Below the pieces are notes generated by a model. It saw only the letters and a list, made by a program, of their open reading frames with translations. It did no database searches and was not told the origin of the DNA. A program made the position numbers and the translations under genes. 64,000 nt of DNA from CAIYEO01 sp037139575 (GTDB lineage Bacteria; Patescibacteriota; Saccharimonadia; Saccharimonadales; UBA4665): NCBI GenBank assembly GCA_037139575.1, contig JBAXGD010000001.1, forward strand, positions 24,665 to 88,664, read 5' to 3'. Below are positions 1 to 9,401 of the stretch, in pieces; position 1 is the stretch's first letter; each line of letters opens with the position of its first letter.

Positions 1-1829
1 CTTCAGGCGCATGGACCGGTCAACAAATATGGGAGTGCAATAAACTCATAGCTAAAACACTTTATGAGGACAAAGTTGTATGGAAAATAGAATATATAAG
101 ACATAGTTATCCTCATTGTCATCGTTGCGGAACTAAATTGATGTATAGAGCTCATCCGAGTTGGTTTATGGATGTCCAATCGCAAAAACAAGAGATGGTT
201 GAAGGCAACAAAGATATAACATGGTTTCCTGAACACATAAAGAATGGTAGATTTGCAAAAACTATTGAATCTGCACCAGATTGGAATCTTTCTAGAGATA
301 GGTTTTGGGCTACCCCAATTCCCGTATGGAAAGCAAAGGATGAAAATGGCAAAGAACTTATAAAAGTTGTCGGTAGCTATGCTGAACTTGAAGAACTGTC
401 TGGAGTAAAACTTGAAGACTATCACAGACCTTGGGTTGATAATATTAAGTTTGAAATCGACGGAAATCAATATTCCAGAGTGGAAAAAGTATTGGATTGT
501 TGGTTTGAATCTGGATCAATGCCTTTCGCACAATTCCACTACCCATTTGAGAATAAAGAAAAATTTGAGAATAATTTTCCTGGTGACTTTATCGCAGAAT
601 ATGTTGGCCAAGTCAGGGCTTGGTTCTACTATCTTCACGCAATTTCAATTGGATTATTCGGAGAAAAATCTTTTAAAAACGTGATTGTTACAGGGACAGT
701 GCTAGGTGAGGATGGTCGTAAGCTGAGTAAGTCTTTAAACAACTACACAGACCCAAATCTAACTATAGATAAATACAGTGCCGACTCAATAAGATTCTTG
801 CTCCTATCTTCTCCCGTTATTAGCGGCGAAGACTACTCATTGATAGAGAAAGATATCGCCGATACTAATCGTAAACTTTCCATGGTCTGGAATATGTACG
901 ACTTTTTCACCCTATATGCATCTGTAGATAATTGGCAGCCGCAAGAAAATTATGAAAATTCAATTGATGGACTTTCAAACCCATTGGATGTCTGGATAAC
1001 ATCTAGAATTAATGAGTTAACTGCAACCATTGACGAAAATATGCAAAAATATGACCTACAAAAAGCTCTCAAGCCAGTATTTGGCTTTATTGATGATGCT
1101 TCCAACTGGTATGTTAGAAGATCAAGAAGAAGATTTTGGAAAAGTGGAGATGATAATGACAAGAATGATGCGTACAGAACTCTTTACTACGTATTGGTGA
1201 AGCTTTCCATTGTACTAGCACCGTTCACTCCTTTTCTTTCTGAAGAATTATTCAGGAATCTTACAGGCAAAGAATCAGTGCATCTTCTTGACTGGCCGGA
1301 AGTGCATGCGATTGATATTAAAGCTATTGAGCAGATGGCTGAGGTTAGGGAACTTATTGCTCAGGGCCTATCCATCAGAGCAAAGAATAGCCTCAAAGTT
1401 AGACAGCCACTTCAGTCTGTATCGCTAACAACATCTAGTCAGTTAACAGATGAATTGATTGAGATTGTTAAAGATGAGTTGAATGTTAAGGAAGTTCTAG
1501 TAAGCGTAGTCGATGATAGCAAGGATATTTCTGCTAACCTAGACTTAAATATTACTCAAGAGCTAAGAGCTGAAGGCATTGTCAGAGAATTAATCCGATA
1601 TATTCAAAATGAAAGAAAACAATCTGGGCTAGAAGTAGAAGATAGGATATCTTTATTAATTGAAAGTGATAGCTCTGAAATAAATAATGCAATAGAGCAG
1701 CATTTATCATTAATCAAAGATGAAACACTAACCCAGGAATACGGTGAAGTACTTGCTGATGCTCATCATTCTAGCCTTAAAGTAGAGGGTCTTGAAGTAG
1801 ATATTTATCTAAGTAAATACTTTGCCTAG
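1..1829 (+). CDS. ileS: Isoleucyl-tRNA synthetase, 3' part
   Basis: Class I aminoacyl-tRNA synthetase that charges tRNA-Ile in the cytosol. The reading frame is open from base 3, so the start and the first half of the protein lie left of the window. About 609 C-terminal residues are visible. They hold the family stretch HSYPHCHRCG, the WFESGSMPFAQ block and the KMSKS-type signature as KLSKS at 720-734, followed by the helical anticodon-binding domain. The protein ends LEVDIYLSKYFA without the C-terminal zinc cluster of many bacterial IleRS. The internal ATG at 138 is inside the conserved fold and is not the start. Identification is secure. Confidence 0.96.
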   Translation, partial: SGAWTGQQIWECNKLIAKTLYEDKVVWKIEYIRHSYPHCHRCGTKLMYRAHPSWFMDVQSQKQEMVEGNKDITWFPEHIKNGRFAKTIESAPDWNLSRDRFWATPIPVWKAKDENGKELIKVVGSYAELEELSGVKLEDYHRPWVDNIKFEIDGNQYSRVEKVLDCWFESGSMPFAQFHYPFENKEKFENNFPGDFIAEYVGQVRAWFYYLHAISIGLFGEKSFKNVIVTGTVLGEDGRKLSKSLNNYTDPNLTIDKYSADSIRFLLLSSPVISGEDYSLIEKDIADTNRKLSMVWNMYDFFTLYASVDNWQPQENYENSIDGLSNPLDVWITSRINELTATIDENMQKYDLQKALKPVFGFIDDASNWYVRRSRRRFWKSGDDNDKNDAYRTLYYVLVKLSIVLAPFTPFLSEELFRNLTGKESVHLLDWPEVHAIDIKAIEQMAEVRELIAQGLSIRAKNSLKVRQPLQSVSLTTSSQLTDELIEIVKDELNVKEVLVSVVDDSKDISANLDLNITQELRAEGIVRELIRYIQNERKQSGLEVEDRISLLIESDSSEINNAIEQHLSLIKDETLTQEYGEVLADAHHSSLKVEGLEVDIYLSKYFA

Positions 1830-1839
1830 ATTTATCACT

Positions 1840-1869
1840 TTGACAATAGGGGTCATTATCTGATAGAAT
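1840..1869 (+). promoter_or_regulatory. Promoter of rplU
   Basis: TTGACA at 1840-1845 and TAGAAT at 1864-1869 with an 18-nt spacer, giving a leader of about 30 nt before rplU. An AAGG lies upstream of the ATG. This gene therefore has a conventional leader, unlike many others in the window. Confidence 0.6.
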
Positions 1870-1905
1870 TATCTAATAATATTTATTTAAGGTCATAAGA
1901 ATTTA

Positions 1906-2220
1906 ATGAAAAAAGCAGTAATCACAACCGGTTCTAAACAATATTTAGTTAGCGAAGGAACTACTCTTAACGTAGAGCTTTTGAATACAGATGAAAAAAC
2001 TGTAAGTTTTGACAGTCTACTAATTATAGATGGTGATAAGATTACGGTTGGACAGCCTACAGTTGAAGGCGCAAAAGTTACTGCAGAGATTTTAGATGCA
2101 GACTTCCAAGATAAAAAAGTTACTTCTATAAGATATAAGGCCAAAAAGCGCGTTCATACTGTACACGGTCACAGACAACATCTTTCTAATATCAAAATCA
2201 CAAGCATCACTTCAAAATAA
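1906..2220 (+). CDS. rplU: Ribosomal protein bL21
   Basis: Large-subunit ribosomal protein L21, 104 aa, the usual length. The C-terminal signature HGHRQHLSNIKITSI matches the family HRQ..T.VKI pattern that contacts 23S rRNA. In most bacteria rplU sits directly in front of rpmA (bL27). Here parA follows and rpmA is about 31 kb away on the other strand (33222-33494), so the classical L21-L27 pair is split. The ATG start is supported by full-length alignment with the family N-terminus. Confidence 0.95.
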   Translation: MKKAVITTGSKQYLVSEGTTLNVELLNTDEKTVSFDSLLIIDGDKITVGQPTVEGAKVTAEILDADFQDKKVTSIRYKAKKRVHTVHGHRQHLSNIKITSITSK

Positions 2221-2299
2221 TAATAGATTTCTAAAACCTGTATATTGATGGTATAGGGTGTTATAATTATTGTTAAATATAGGGGTATATAACAAAAAA

Positions 2300-3061
2300 A
2301 TGACACATATAATTTCTGTTGTTAATCAAAAAGGCGGAGTCGGAAAAACTACGACCACTATTAACATGGGGGCTCAGCTAGCCAGCAATGGTTTCAAAGT
2401 TCTAATTGTTGATGCTGACCCTCAAGGAAATGCCACTAGCGGCTTGGGCTTATACGGTGATTCATTCGAATCAACGACTTATGATGTATTAGTTGGTAAA
2501 AAAACTATTGATCACGCAATTCAAGAAACTTACATTGATGGCTTATATATAATTCCAGCAAACCCTAATCTTGCTGGTGCTGAGATCGATCTTAGTACGA
2601 TGATTGGTAGAGAATTTAAGCTTAAAGAGGCATTAGCCTCATGTACACATGACTATATTTTGATTGATTGTCCGCCTGCTCTTGGGCTTCTTTCCATTAA
2701 TGCGCTAACAGCATCGAATTATGTATTAATTCCAGTACAGGCTGAGTACTATGCTTTAGAGGGCCTAAGTCAGCTACTAAGCGTAATCCAAAGAGTGAGA
2801 GAGGGCGTTAATGCACAGCTTGAAATACTAGGAGTTATTATAACCATGTACGATAAACGAACAAGCCTTTCCGAACAAGTACTTTCTGAAATTAAAAAAC
2901 ATTTTGGGGATAAGGTATTTGATGCAATAATCCCTAGGAACATTAGATTAGCCGAAGCTCCAAGTTTCGGTAAGACAATTTTTGATCATGATAAATGGTC
3001 AAAAGGAGCCAGAGCTTACAAGCAGCTGACTAAGGAGGTAATTGAACGTGTTGGAAAATAA
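2300..3061 (+). CDS. parA: Chromosome-partitioning ATPase ParA/Soj
   Basis: Deviant Walker-A ATPase that segregates chromosomal origins with ParB. The motif KGGVGKTT lies near the N-terminus, followed by the DADPQGNATSGLG switch region and a DCPPALGLLSINAL Walker-B-type segment. The length of 253 aa is typical. ATG 2300 gives the family start MTHIISVVNQKGG. An in-frame TTG at 2270 would add ten residues without homology. TATAAT at 2262-2267 and AGGGG at 2281-2285 precede it. It overlaps parB, a standard parAB operon; such operons usually lie near oriC, but no dnaA or oriC is visible nearby. Confidence 0.95.
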   Translation: MTHIISVVNQKGGVGKTTTTINMGAQLASNGFKVLIVDADPQGNATSGLGLYGDSFESTTYDVLVGKKTIDHAIQETYIDGLYIIPANPNLAGAEIDLSTMIGREFKLKEALASCTHDYILIDCPPALGLLSINALTASNYVLIPVQAEYYALEGLSQLLSVIQRVREGVNAQLEILGVIITMYDKRTSLSEQVLSEIKKHFGDKVFDAIIPRNIRLAEAPSFGKTIFDHDKWSKGARAYKQLTKEVIERVGK

Positions 3062-3920
3062 TAAAAAAAGTGCACTTGGGAGGGGAATGGAAACGTTGCT
3101 CCCAAAAGATTTCGATAAGACTATTTTATCTAGTGAAAATGAGAGAATTAATAAAGTAGAAATTGAATTAATTCAACCAGACAAGAACCAACCCAGAAAA
3201 GATTTTAATGAAGGTTCGCTAAAGGATTTATCTGAGTCCATTAGAGTACACGGTATTTTACAGCCTTTAATCGTAACTAGACCATCTGTCGAAGGTATAT
3301 ACACCATCATAGCCGGAGAGAGAAGATGGAGAGCGTCCAAATTGGCTAATTTAAAGAGCTTACCTGTAATTGTTAGAAATGAAGAGGATAGAAATAAGCT
3401 AGAAATAGCACTAATTGAAAATATCCAAAGAGTAGACTTGTCTCCACTAGAACAAGCCAAATCAGTTTATGAATTACATAAAAATTTCAACGTAACATAT
3501 GATGAAATAGGAAAAAGGCTCGGTAAATCTGGCAAAACTATAGCAAATAATGCTCGACTTCTTCAATTGCCTCAAGCTGCAATGGACGCTTTAAATCGAA
3601 ATGATATTACGGAGGGCCATGCTCGATCATTATTATCTCTTTCAGGTATTCCAGATAGACAAAAAGAACTCCTCGAATCTATAATTAAAGGTGGATGGTC
3701 AGTGAGGCAGGCTGAAAGATGGGTTGTTGCTTTGAAGAAAATTGGTCTAGATTCGAAAACTGCTCATGAAAGAGTGAAAACTGAAAATCCTCTCACTAAA
3801 AAGCTAGGAACTATTATTAAGGCACCAGTTTCTCTTAAAAGAACTGCAAAAGGTGGAAGACTAGAAATTTCTTTCAAAGATGAAGACGATCTAAAAAGAA
3901 TCATTGATAAATTAATTTAA
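3048..3920 (+). CDS. parB: Chromosome-partitioning protein ParB
   Basis: CTP-dependent DNA clamp that loads at parS and partners ParA. The N-terminal ALGRGMETLLP is the ParA-contact motif. The ParB/Srx domain contains GERRWRAS (CTP-binding GERRxRA) and is followed by a KorB-type HTH around YDEIGKRLGKSGKTIANNARLL. I chose GTG 3048 because AAGGAGG at 3032-3038 is 9 nt upstream. TTG 3042 is too close to it. The gene overlaps the parA stop by 14 nt and the convergent lepB by 4 nt. No obvious parS palindrome was found by eye. Confidence 0.94.
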   Translation: MLENNKKSALGRGMETLLPKDFDKTILSSENERINKVEIELIQPDKNQPRKDFNEGSLKDLSESIRVHGILQPLIVTRPSVEGIYTIIAGERRWRASKLANLKSLPVIVRNEEDRNKLEIALIENIQRVDLSPLEQAKSVYELHKNFNVTYDEIGKRLGKSGKTIANNARLLQLPQAAMDALNRNDITEGHARSLLSLSGIPDRQKELLESIIKGGWSVRQAERWVVALKKIGLDSKTAHERVKTENPLTKKLGTIIKAPVSLKRTAKGGRLEISFKDEDDLKRIIDKLI

Positions 3921-4531
3921 TAAATAGTTGCTTTATTTACGGGCATAATTCTTAAAACTAGCTTGCCCACTAATTGGTTAAGAGAAATTGGCCCCAGAAT
4001 CCTAGAATCTTCAGAAACAGGTCTATTGTCTCCACATACAAAAATCTGATTTGATGCCATAACTTCGTCTATGGGTATACCTTGATTGAATGTATAGGGA
4101 ATCTTTGTTGAAGAACCATAAGGTAAGGTAGTATCTGGATAATAACCATTTGGATGTTGGTTGTTGAAAACCCTAACTTTACCATTATCAACAACAACTC
4201 TGTCTCCCGGCAAAGCCACAACACGTTTTACTAGCTGTTTTCCAAGAGTAGGGGCATTAAAAATTACTATATCCCCCACATTAGGAACATAGGGATGACC
4301 TGTAATACGAGACCAAGTTACAGATAATTTCCAAACTATTAATCTGTCGCCATTTTTTAGTGATGGGTCCATACTTGGTCCATCAACTTGATATGACTGA
4401 AAAACGAATATTATTATCAAAATGGCTGTAAGTATCGATGCCGCAATAACTCCAAATGTTGAATTTTTATTAATAAAATTCTTTATTTTGAGCCAAAACT
4501 TATTAGGGGTATTATCTGAATTATTTTCCAT
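3917..4531 (-). CDS. lepB: Signal peptidase I
   Basis: Membrane serine protease that removes signal peptides from secreted proteins. One N-terminal membrane segment (about residues 27-46) is followed by the catalytic domain. The nucleophile is Ser53 in VDGPSMDPS, the general base is Lys102 in GKQLVKRVVALPGD, and box E is GDNRPVSEDSR. The 204-aa length is usual. It converges on parB and diverges from the 4597 gene. It probably processes the CHAP protein, whose signal peptide is encoded at 28695. Confidence 0.95.
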   Translation of the reverse strand: MENNSDNTPNKFWLKIKNFINKNSTFGVIAASILTAILIIIFVFQSYQVDGPSMDPSLKNGDRLIVWKLSVTWSRITGHPYVPNVGDIVIFNAPTLGKQLVKRVVALPGDRVVVDNGKVRVFNNQHPNGYYPDTTLPYGSSTKIPYTFNQGIPIDEVMASNQIFVCGDNRPVSEDSRILGPISLNQLVGKLVLRIMPVNKATIY

Positions 4532-4583
4532 AACTTTACTTAGACTATAACTTATTTCTGAGAATTAATCATATAGATTAAAG

Positions 4584-4596
4584 TATAATAGTAAAT
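4584..4596 (+). promoter_or_regulatory. Leaderless-type promoter, gene at 4597
   Basis: TATAAT at 4584-4589 ends 7 nt before the ATG, so transcription should start at or next to the start codon. No Shine-Dalgarno sequence is present. Confidence 0.55.
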
Positions 4597-5022
4597 ATGA
4601 AATTTAGAAAAAGCACCAAAACAGAAGAACAAAGTACGAGTCCAAATAGACTGGGCAGGAATACAGTTAAGCCGGATACAGACAAAAACTCGCCCTTTAA
4701 TAATTCTTCAAGACGCATAGATGATTTTAATAGACCCAGTGGCTATCACTCATCATTGCCGAACATTAATAATCAGGTTGCTCCTGATGGCCATCATGCT
4801 AATCTAAAGGGGCAAAATATATATAGCAAGACCAATTCATCTCAAGATCTAAGCCAATTAATGCAGAAAAATCAAAGTCACGAAAATAAGAAGAAGCCTA
4901 AAAAATCACTTAAGAAAAAAATAAAGTATTTTTTAATACTCATATTAATCGCTGCAATAGTGACAGCTCTGATTAAACTTCTACCTAGCTTGATTGATTT
5001 ATATCAGAAAAAAATTGGTTAA
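4597..5022 (+). CDS. Unknown protein with C-terminal membrane anchor
   Basis: Not recognised. Protein of 141 aa. Residues 1-100 are hydrophilic, rich in Asn, Ser, Lys and Gln, and look disordered. A Lys-rich stretch (KKPKKSLKKKIK) precedes one hydrophobic segment (about 111-130), ending in a short tail. Topology is probably tail-anchored with the disordered part in the cytoplasm. It has a leaderless-type promoter and is divergent from lepB. The next gene is also an unknown membrane protein with its own promoter. Confidence 0.75.
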   Translation: MKFRKSTKTEEQSTSPNRLGRNTVKPDTDKNSPFNNSSRRIDDFNRPSGYHSSLPNINNQVAPDGHHANLKGQNIYSKTNSSQDLSQLMQKNQSHENKKKPKKSLKKKIKYFLILILIAAIVTALIKLLPSLIDLYQKKIG

Positions 5023-5046
5023 GTGGGGCAATAGATAAATATTTGG

Positions 5047-5063
5047 TATAATTTATATATCAA
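5047..5063 (+). promoter_or_regulatory. Leaderless-type promoter, gene at 5064
   Basis: TATAAT at 5047-5052, 11 nt before the ATG, with no Shine-Dalgarno sequence between. Confidence 0.5.
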
Positions 5064-5816
5064 ATGAAAAATCTATTCAAAAGATTAAAACCAATTTCTG
5101 GGTTCTCACATTACTTCCATTTTGGCTTAACTATTCTCTTGCCAATTGTTGTACTGATTTTGGTCAGACTAAATTTCATTGAAATATCAGTATTTGTAAT
5201 AATTTTGAGCAAGTGGAGAATGTTCGCTGTTAAGCCAAGATTTTGGCCGGCCAATATTAGAGCAAATTCCGTAGATATTATCGTAGGTATATCTACGGTT
5301 GTATTCATGGTAGAAAGCTCTAATTCGTGGTGGCAGATTTTATGGGCTCTATCTTACGGATTATGGCTAGTCCTAATCAAGCCCGCTGAGACTCCATTCT
5401 TAGTATCAGTTCAGTCTCTTGTGGCTCAGCTTTTTGGATTAATGGCCATATATAGTTGGTCGTCTGCAACTAACATCGAACTAACTTTTTTGACTGGAAT
5501 AGTTTGTTTTCTATCGGCAAGGCACTTCTTTGATAATTTTGATGAACCTCACGCAAGACTAATGTCATATACCTGGGGATACTTCGGAGCAAGCCTAGCG
5601 TGGATTCTATCATATTGGCTTTTATTCTATGGAAGTATTTCGCAGCCAACACTAATCCTTACACTGATTGGCTATTCAATAGCATCACTTTACTATTTGG
5701 ATAAAAAGAATAGGTTGAATAGTTTGCTACAGAAACAATTCATAATTATAATGGTTATAGTGATACTTGCAATATTAGTATTCGGGATTATTCGTTTAGG
5801 CGACAATATAGCTTAA
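5064..5816 (+). CDS. Polytopic membrane protein, unknown
   Basis: Not recognised at family level. Protein of 250 aa with about seven or eight hydrophobic segments covering most of its length and short polar loops. The loop around residues 150-170 carries an Arg/His/Asp-rich stretch, ARHFFDNFDEPHARLMSYTWGY, the most likely functional site. It lies between the 4597 gene and htrA and has its own promoter. Envelope location is certain from hydrophobicity; function is unknown. Confidence 0.8.
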   Translation: MKNLFKRLKPISGFSHYFHFGLTILLPIVVLILVRLNFIEISVFVIILSKWRMFAVKPRFWPANIRANSVDIIVGISTVVFMVESSNSWWQILWALSYGLWLVLIKPAETPFLVSVQSLVAQLFGLMAIYSWSSATNIELTFLTGIVCFLSARHFFDNFDEPHARLMSYTWGYFGASLAWILSYWLLFYGSISQPTLILTLIGYSIASLYYLDKKNRLNSLLQKQFIIIMVIVILAILVFGIIRLGDNIA

Positions 5817-5838
5817 TAAAAAAAGGGGGACTACTTAA

Positions 5839-7083
5839 ATGGTAGATGAAGAGCGTTCTTCTGAACATGAAAACACCAGTCAAAGAAAGAATGTGAATAA
5901 TAATTTGAATCAATCGAGCAGTCACATAAGAAAAGTACAGTTACTAAGTGTAGTTCTAGTTTTTATGATTAGTTTAGGTCTAGGATTTTTGGGTGGCTGG
6001 ATAGGATCAAGATATGAATTAAACAATAATGGCTCGGGAATTCAAAAACAAATAGTTAGTCAACAGGGTGATATTATTCGAAATATAGCAAAACAAGTTG
6101 GCCAAAGCGTCGTATCAATAAATGATACGCAAATGGCTGAAACCAGCATTAGCAATTCATTTTTTAATTTTCCTCAACAGAGTCCATCGACTCAGCAGTC
6201 AGCTGGTACGGGAATTATATTAACAACTTCCGGCTACGTAATTACCAATCGTCACGTAGTGCCTGACGGAACTACAAATGTTACTATAACCCTCTCTAAC
6301 GGGGTAGTTCTTAAGGACGTATCCGTTATCGGAAGAACCACAGCTAATGACACCCTAGATATAGCAGTTCTCAAAATTAATAATTTACAAGGCCAAAAAC
6401 TAGTAGCTGCACAATTGGGAGACTCTAATGCAGTCCAAGTTGGGGATGGCGTTGTGGCTATTGGTAATGCATTGGGTCAATTCCAGAATACTGTTACTTC
6501 CGGAATTATTTCTGGATATGGTAGGAGTATACAAGCTAGCGATAGTAGTGGAGCCAGCACTGAAAATCTAGATGGCTTATTGCAAACAGACGCTGCTATC
6601 AATGAGGGTAATTCTGGAGGGCCATTGGTTAATTTTAATTCAGAAGTTATCGGCATAAATGTCGCCACTGCAGCATCTGCAAATAGTATTGGCTTCTCGA
6701 TTCCCATAAATGATATAAAGGGAATCATCAGTAATCTCGAGGCTACCGGTAAATTCGAAAGACCTTACCTTGGAGTGCTATATGTTCCAATAGATTCAGC
6801 TGCAAAAAGTAAGTACAACCTAAATGTTGATCAAGGAGCCTATATATTGCCTTATTCAGCGACAGGGCAGTCAGGAATTTTGAGTGGTAGTCCTGCTGCT
6901 TCTGCGGGTCTAAAGGATGGAGATATAATCACACAAGTTAACGGAAGTGATATTAATTCTAAAAATACTCTAACATCTCTTGTGGACAATTATGGCGCGG
7001 GTACAAAGATTACGTTAACTGTACTAAGAAGCGGCAAGACAATTTCGGTTCCAATTACTGTTGGCGCTAAGCCTGCACAATAA
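5839..7083 (+). CDS. htrA: HtrA/DegP-type serine protease with PDZ domain
   Basis: Envelope quality-control protease of family S1C. The order is a polar cytoplasmic N-terminus, a membrane anchor (about residues 33-57), a trypsin-like domain with the triad His139 (ITNRHVV), Asp174 (DTLDIAVLKI) and Ser259 (NEGNSGGPL), and one PDZ domain near 305-405. The length of 414 aa fits single-PDZ HtrA proteins. AAAGGGGG about 10 nt before the ATG is a strong Shine-Dalgarno sequence. Its 3' end overlaps the convergent prmC by 17 nt. Confidence 0.95.
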   Translation: MVDEERSSEHENTSQRKNVNNNLNQSSSHIRKVQLLSVVLVFMISLGLGFLGGWIGSRYELNNNGSGIQKQIVSQQGDIIRNIAKQVGQSVVSINDTQMAETSISNSFFNFPQQSPSTQQSAGTGIILTTSGYVITNRHVVPDGTTNVTITLSNGVVLKDVSVIGRTTANDTLDIAVLKINNLQGQKLVAAQLGDSNAVQVGDGVVAIGNALGQFQNTVTSGIISGYGRSIQASDSSGASTENLDGLLQTDAAINEGNSGGPLVNFNSEVIGINVATAASANSIGFSIPINDIKGIISNLEATGKFERPYLGVLYVPIDSAAKSKYNLNVDQGAYILPYSATGQSGILSGSPAASAGLKDGDIITQVNGSDINSKNTLTSLVDNYGAGTKITLTVLRSGKTISVPITVGAKPAQ

Positions 7084-7894
7084 ATATTTGAGTTAGATTG
7101 GATGTTTTGGCTAGTCTATAACCAGATTTTTTAGCCAATGACTTATTATGATGATGTTGAAAGTCTAATGATTCCGTGACAATAAACTTAGGCCCGTTCG
7201 CTATGTGCTTAATTTGTATCCAAAAATCCTCCAAGAAAGCCATTCCGTCATTATCCGCGAAGACTGCATTTTCAGGTTCATAAGCCACTTCTTTGCCAGT
7301 CACTACTTCTTTTGGGACATAGGGTAAATTAGCAACAATTAAATCGTAATCACTTTTTAGTTGTTTGAGTAGATCGGATTTATATATGCCCACCATAGCT
7401 TGATTCTTTTTAGCGTTTTTTTTCGCTATTTTCAAAGCTTTATTACTAATATCATACATATCAACTTTAGCATCAGGGATTTCGAGCTTTAATGTTATTC
7501 CTATGCATCCAGAACCAGTTCCTATATCTGCAATAACAGGATGGTTTACTAATTTCAGCTCCAGAATTTGCTGTACTATTTCTTCAGTTTCGGGTCTTGG
7601 GATCAATACACTTTTATCTACGATAAAATTTCTACCGTAAAATTCTTCCTCTCCTTTAATATATGCGATTGGATAATTTTTCAATCTTATCGCTAGTATT
7701 TTTTTTAATTTTCTAAGTTCAGCTTTGCTTAATTTTTGATTTGGGTTTGCAAGTATTTTAGCTCTATCCATTTTCGTAGATAGTTCTAACATAATCATAG
7801 AATCAATTCTGGCTGAAATTATACCTTCAGCAGATAAAGCTTTTTGCGAACTGATTAGCCATTCACGAATTGTTGACGAGGAGTGTATGTTCAT
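7067..7894 (-). CDS. prmC: Release-factor glutamine methyltransferase
   Basis: Methylates the Gln of the GGQ motif in RF1 and RF2. The SAM-binding motif I is ADIGTGSGCIGI and the catalytic motif IV is NLPY (VANLPYVPKE) in place of the commoner NPPY. ATG 7894 is preferred; an upstream in-frame TTG at 7912 would add six residues inside prfA. The start lies within the 3' end of prfA, so the substrate and its modifying enzyme are translationally coupled, the usual prfA-prmC arrangement. Confidence 0.93.
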   Translation of the reverse strand: MNIHSSSTIREWLISSQKALSAEGIISARIDSMIMLELSTKMDRAKILANPNQKLSKAELRKLKKILAIRLKNYPIAYIKGEEEFYGRNFIVDKSVLIPRPETEEIVQQILELKLVNHPVIADIGTGSGCIGITLKLEIPDAKVDMYDISNKALKIAKKNAKKNQAMVGIYKSDLLKQLKSDYDLIVANLPYVPKEVVTGKEVAYEPENAVFADNDGMAFLEDFWIQIKHIANGPKFIVTESLDFQHHHNKSLAKKSGYRLAKTSNLTQIFIVQA

Positions 7895-8921
7895 ACTTTT
7901 GTAACTCTTCAATTAAATCATCAATTTCACCATTGAGAGCAGCCGGTATATTGCTTCTAGAATAACCAATTCTATGATCAGTTATTCTGTCCTGAGGGAA
8001 ATTGTAGGTTCTTATTTTTTCAGATCTATCGCCGGAACCAATTAATTTAAGCCTAGATTCACTTAATTTTTTTTGTTCCTCCTCGATTTTCATAGATAGT
8101 AGACGAGATCTAAGAACATTCATTGCTTTATCTTTGTTCTTTAACTGGGATTTTTCGTCCTGACAGGTAACTACGATTCCAGTTGGTACGTGCGTAATTC
8201 TGACGGCAGAATCGGTCGTATTAACTGATTGTCCCCCATGACCACTAGCACGATACACATCGACCCTAATATCCTTAGGATCTATTTCAACGTCTGTTTC
8301 TTCAGCTTCGGGCAGAACTGCTACGGTTGTTGTAGATGTATGGATTCTTCCGCTGCTTTCAGTTACTGGGATTCTTTGAACTCTGTGAACTCCTGCTTCA
8401 AACTTTAAAGATTTATATATATCATGACCTTTTACGGAGAAGACTATCTCTTTAAAACCACCAGCATCGCTTGGATTTTCATTAATGAGTTCAATCTTAT
8501 AATTATGATTTTCAGACCACCTAACGTACATTCGATAAAGTTCAGCTGCAAAAAGACTTGATTCATCACCCCCAGCGGCTGCCCTTATTTCTATAATTAC
8601 ATCTCTTGAATCATTTTCATCTTTAGGTATTAAAATCGTTCTCAGCTCTTCGAGATTTTTCTCAATCTCTTCATTTATTCTTGGAATCTCTTCTTTGGCT
8701 AGTTCTACCATTTCAGCATCAGGATTATCTAAGAGAGAATTAGTTTCATTTAATTCCTTTTCTAGAACATTCTTTTTGTCGAATAAGACTATAACTTCAC
8801 TAAGCTCCTGTCTTCGTTTAGCGAGTTTAGGATATTCCTTAGACGAGAATATAGATGGATCTTGTAGTTTATCCTCTATTACTGCGAATTCTTCTCTTAG
8901 GCTAGGTTCTTGGTTATTCAT
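7863..8921 (-). CDS. prfA: Peptide chain release factor 1
   Basis: RF1 recognises UAA and UAG. The protein is 352 aa with the peptidyl-tRNA hydrolysis motif GGQ in SGHGGQSVNTTDSAVR and the class-I RF fold on both sides. It shares this block with prfB (25862), as expected for paralogues. It forms a minus-strand unit with prmC. The ATG lies just downstream of the rpmE terminator, so it probably has its own promoter. Confidence 0.96.
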   Translation of the reverse strand: MNNQEPSLREEFAVIEDKLQDPSIFSSKEYPKLAKRRQELSEVIVLFDKKNVLEKELNETNSLLDNPDAEMVELAKEEIPRINEEIEKNLEELRTILIPKDENDSRDVIIEIRAAAGGDESSLFAAELYRMYVRWSENHNYKIELINENPSDAGGFKEIVFSVKGHDIYKSLKFEAGVHRVQRIPVTESSGRIHTSTTTVAVLPEAEETDVEIDPKDIRVDVYRASGHGGQSVNTTDSAVRITHVPTGIVVTCQDEKSQLKNKDKAMNVLRSRLLSMKIEEEQKKLSESRLKLIGSGDRSEKIRTYNFPQDRITDHRIGYSRSNIPAALNGEIDDLIEELQKYEHTLLVNNS

Positions 8922-8942
8922 AATATTACTTTATCAGTAAAT

Positions 8943-8971
8943 AAAAAAACCACTAAATTGGATAGTGGTTT
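8943..8971 (-). terminator. Rho-independent terminator of rpmE
   Basis: Perfect 9-bp stem (AAACCACTA at 8947-8955 with TAGTGGTTT at 8963-8971) around a 7-nt loop. On the minus strand it is followed by a run of seven T, directly downstream of the rpmE stop. Confidence 0.85.
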
Positions 8972-8984
8972 GATTACTAGCTAG

Positions 8985-9332
8985 TTATTTAGATGTTTCA
9001 GTTTCGTCTTCTGATTTATCAGAACTAGCTTTTTTTCGACTTGCTTTTTTAGCTGCAGATTTATTTCTACTTTCCTGAGCTTTTTTTGCAGCTTCAGCAC
9101 GAGCCTTGAATTTATCAACTCGTCCTTCGATGTCAACAATTCTTTCTTCACCTGTAAAGAATGGGTGAGAAGCACTACTAATGTACATCTTTACTAGAGG
9201 ATATTCATTTCCGTCTGTCCACTTAATAGTCTCTTCAGAATCAGCAGTAGATCGAGTTAAAAAACTAAAATCATTGTTGATGTCTTGGAAGACAACATGT
9301 CTATAACTTTTTGGATGTAATTTCTTGTTCAT
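8985..9332 (-). CDS. rpmE: Ribosomal protein bL31, type B, with basic tail
   Basis: Large-subunit protein L31. The core MNKKLHPKSYRHVVFQD..., EYPLVKMYISSASHPFFTGEER and EGRVDKF matches type-B (zinc-free, YkgM-like) L31 and has no CxxC pairs. The core is followed by about 35 residues rich in Ala, Lys and Ser ending in an acidic patch (SEDETETSK), making 115 aa against about 85 for typical type B. ATG 9332 is chosen over an upstream ATG at 9353 because it gives the conserved start and because TATAAT on this strand (9350-9345) lies 12 nt before it. Confidence 0.92.
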   Translation of the reverse strand: MNKKLHPKSYRHVVFQDINNDFSFLTRSTADSEETIKWTDGNEYPLVKMYISSASHPFFTGEERIVDIEGRVDKFKARAEAAKKAQESRNKSAAKKASRKKASSDKSEDETETSK

Positions 9333-9350
9333 AATCAGTGCTGAATTATA
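9333..9350 (-). promoter_or_regulatory. Leaderless-type promoter of rpmE
   Basis: TATAAT on the minus strand occupies 9350-9345, 12 nt before the ATG at 9332. It sets the start codon, because the alternative ATG at 9353 lies upstream of this box. Confidence 0.5.
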
Positions 9351-9401
9351 CACATCTGTTGGTATCTGGTCAAGTAGCTTGCGTAAATAATGTTTTCAAT
9401 A

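Noticed and set aside
3..470. Long minus-strand frame opposite ileS
   Set aside because: Antisense shadow of the IleRS coding sequence.
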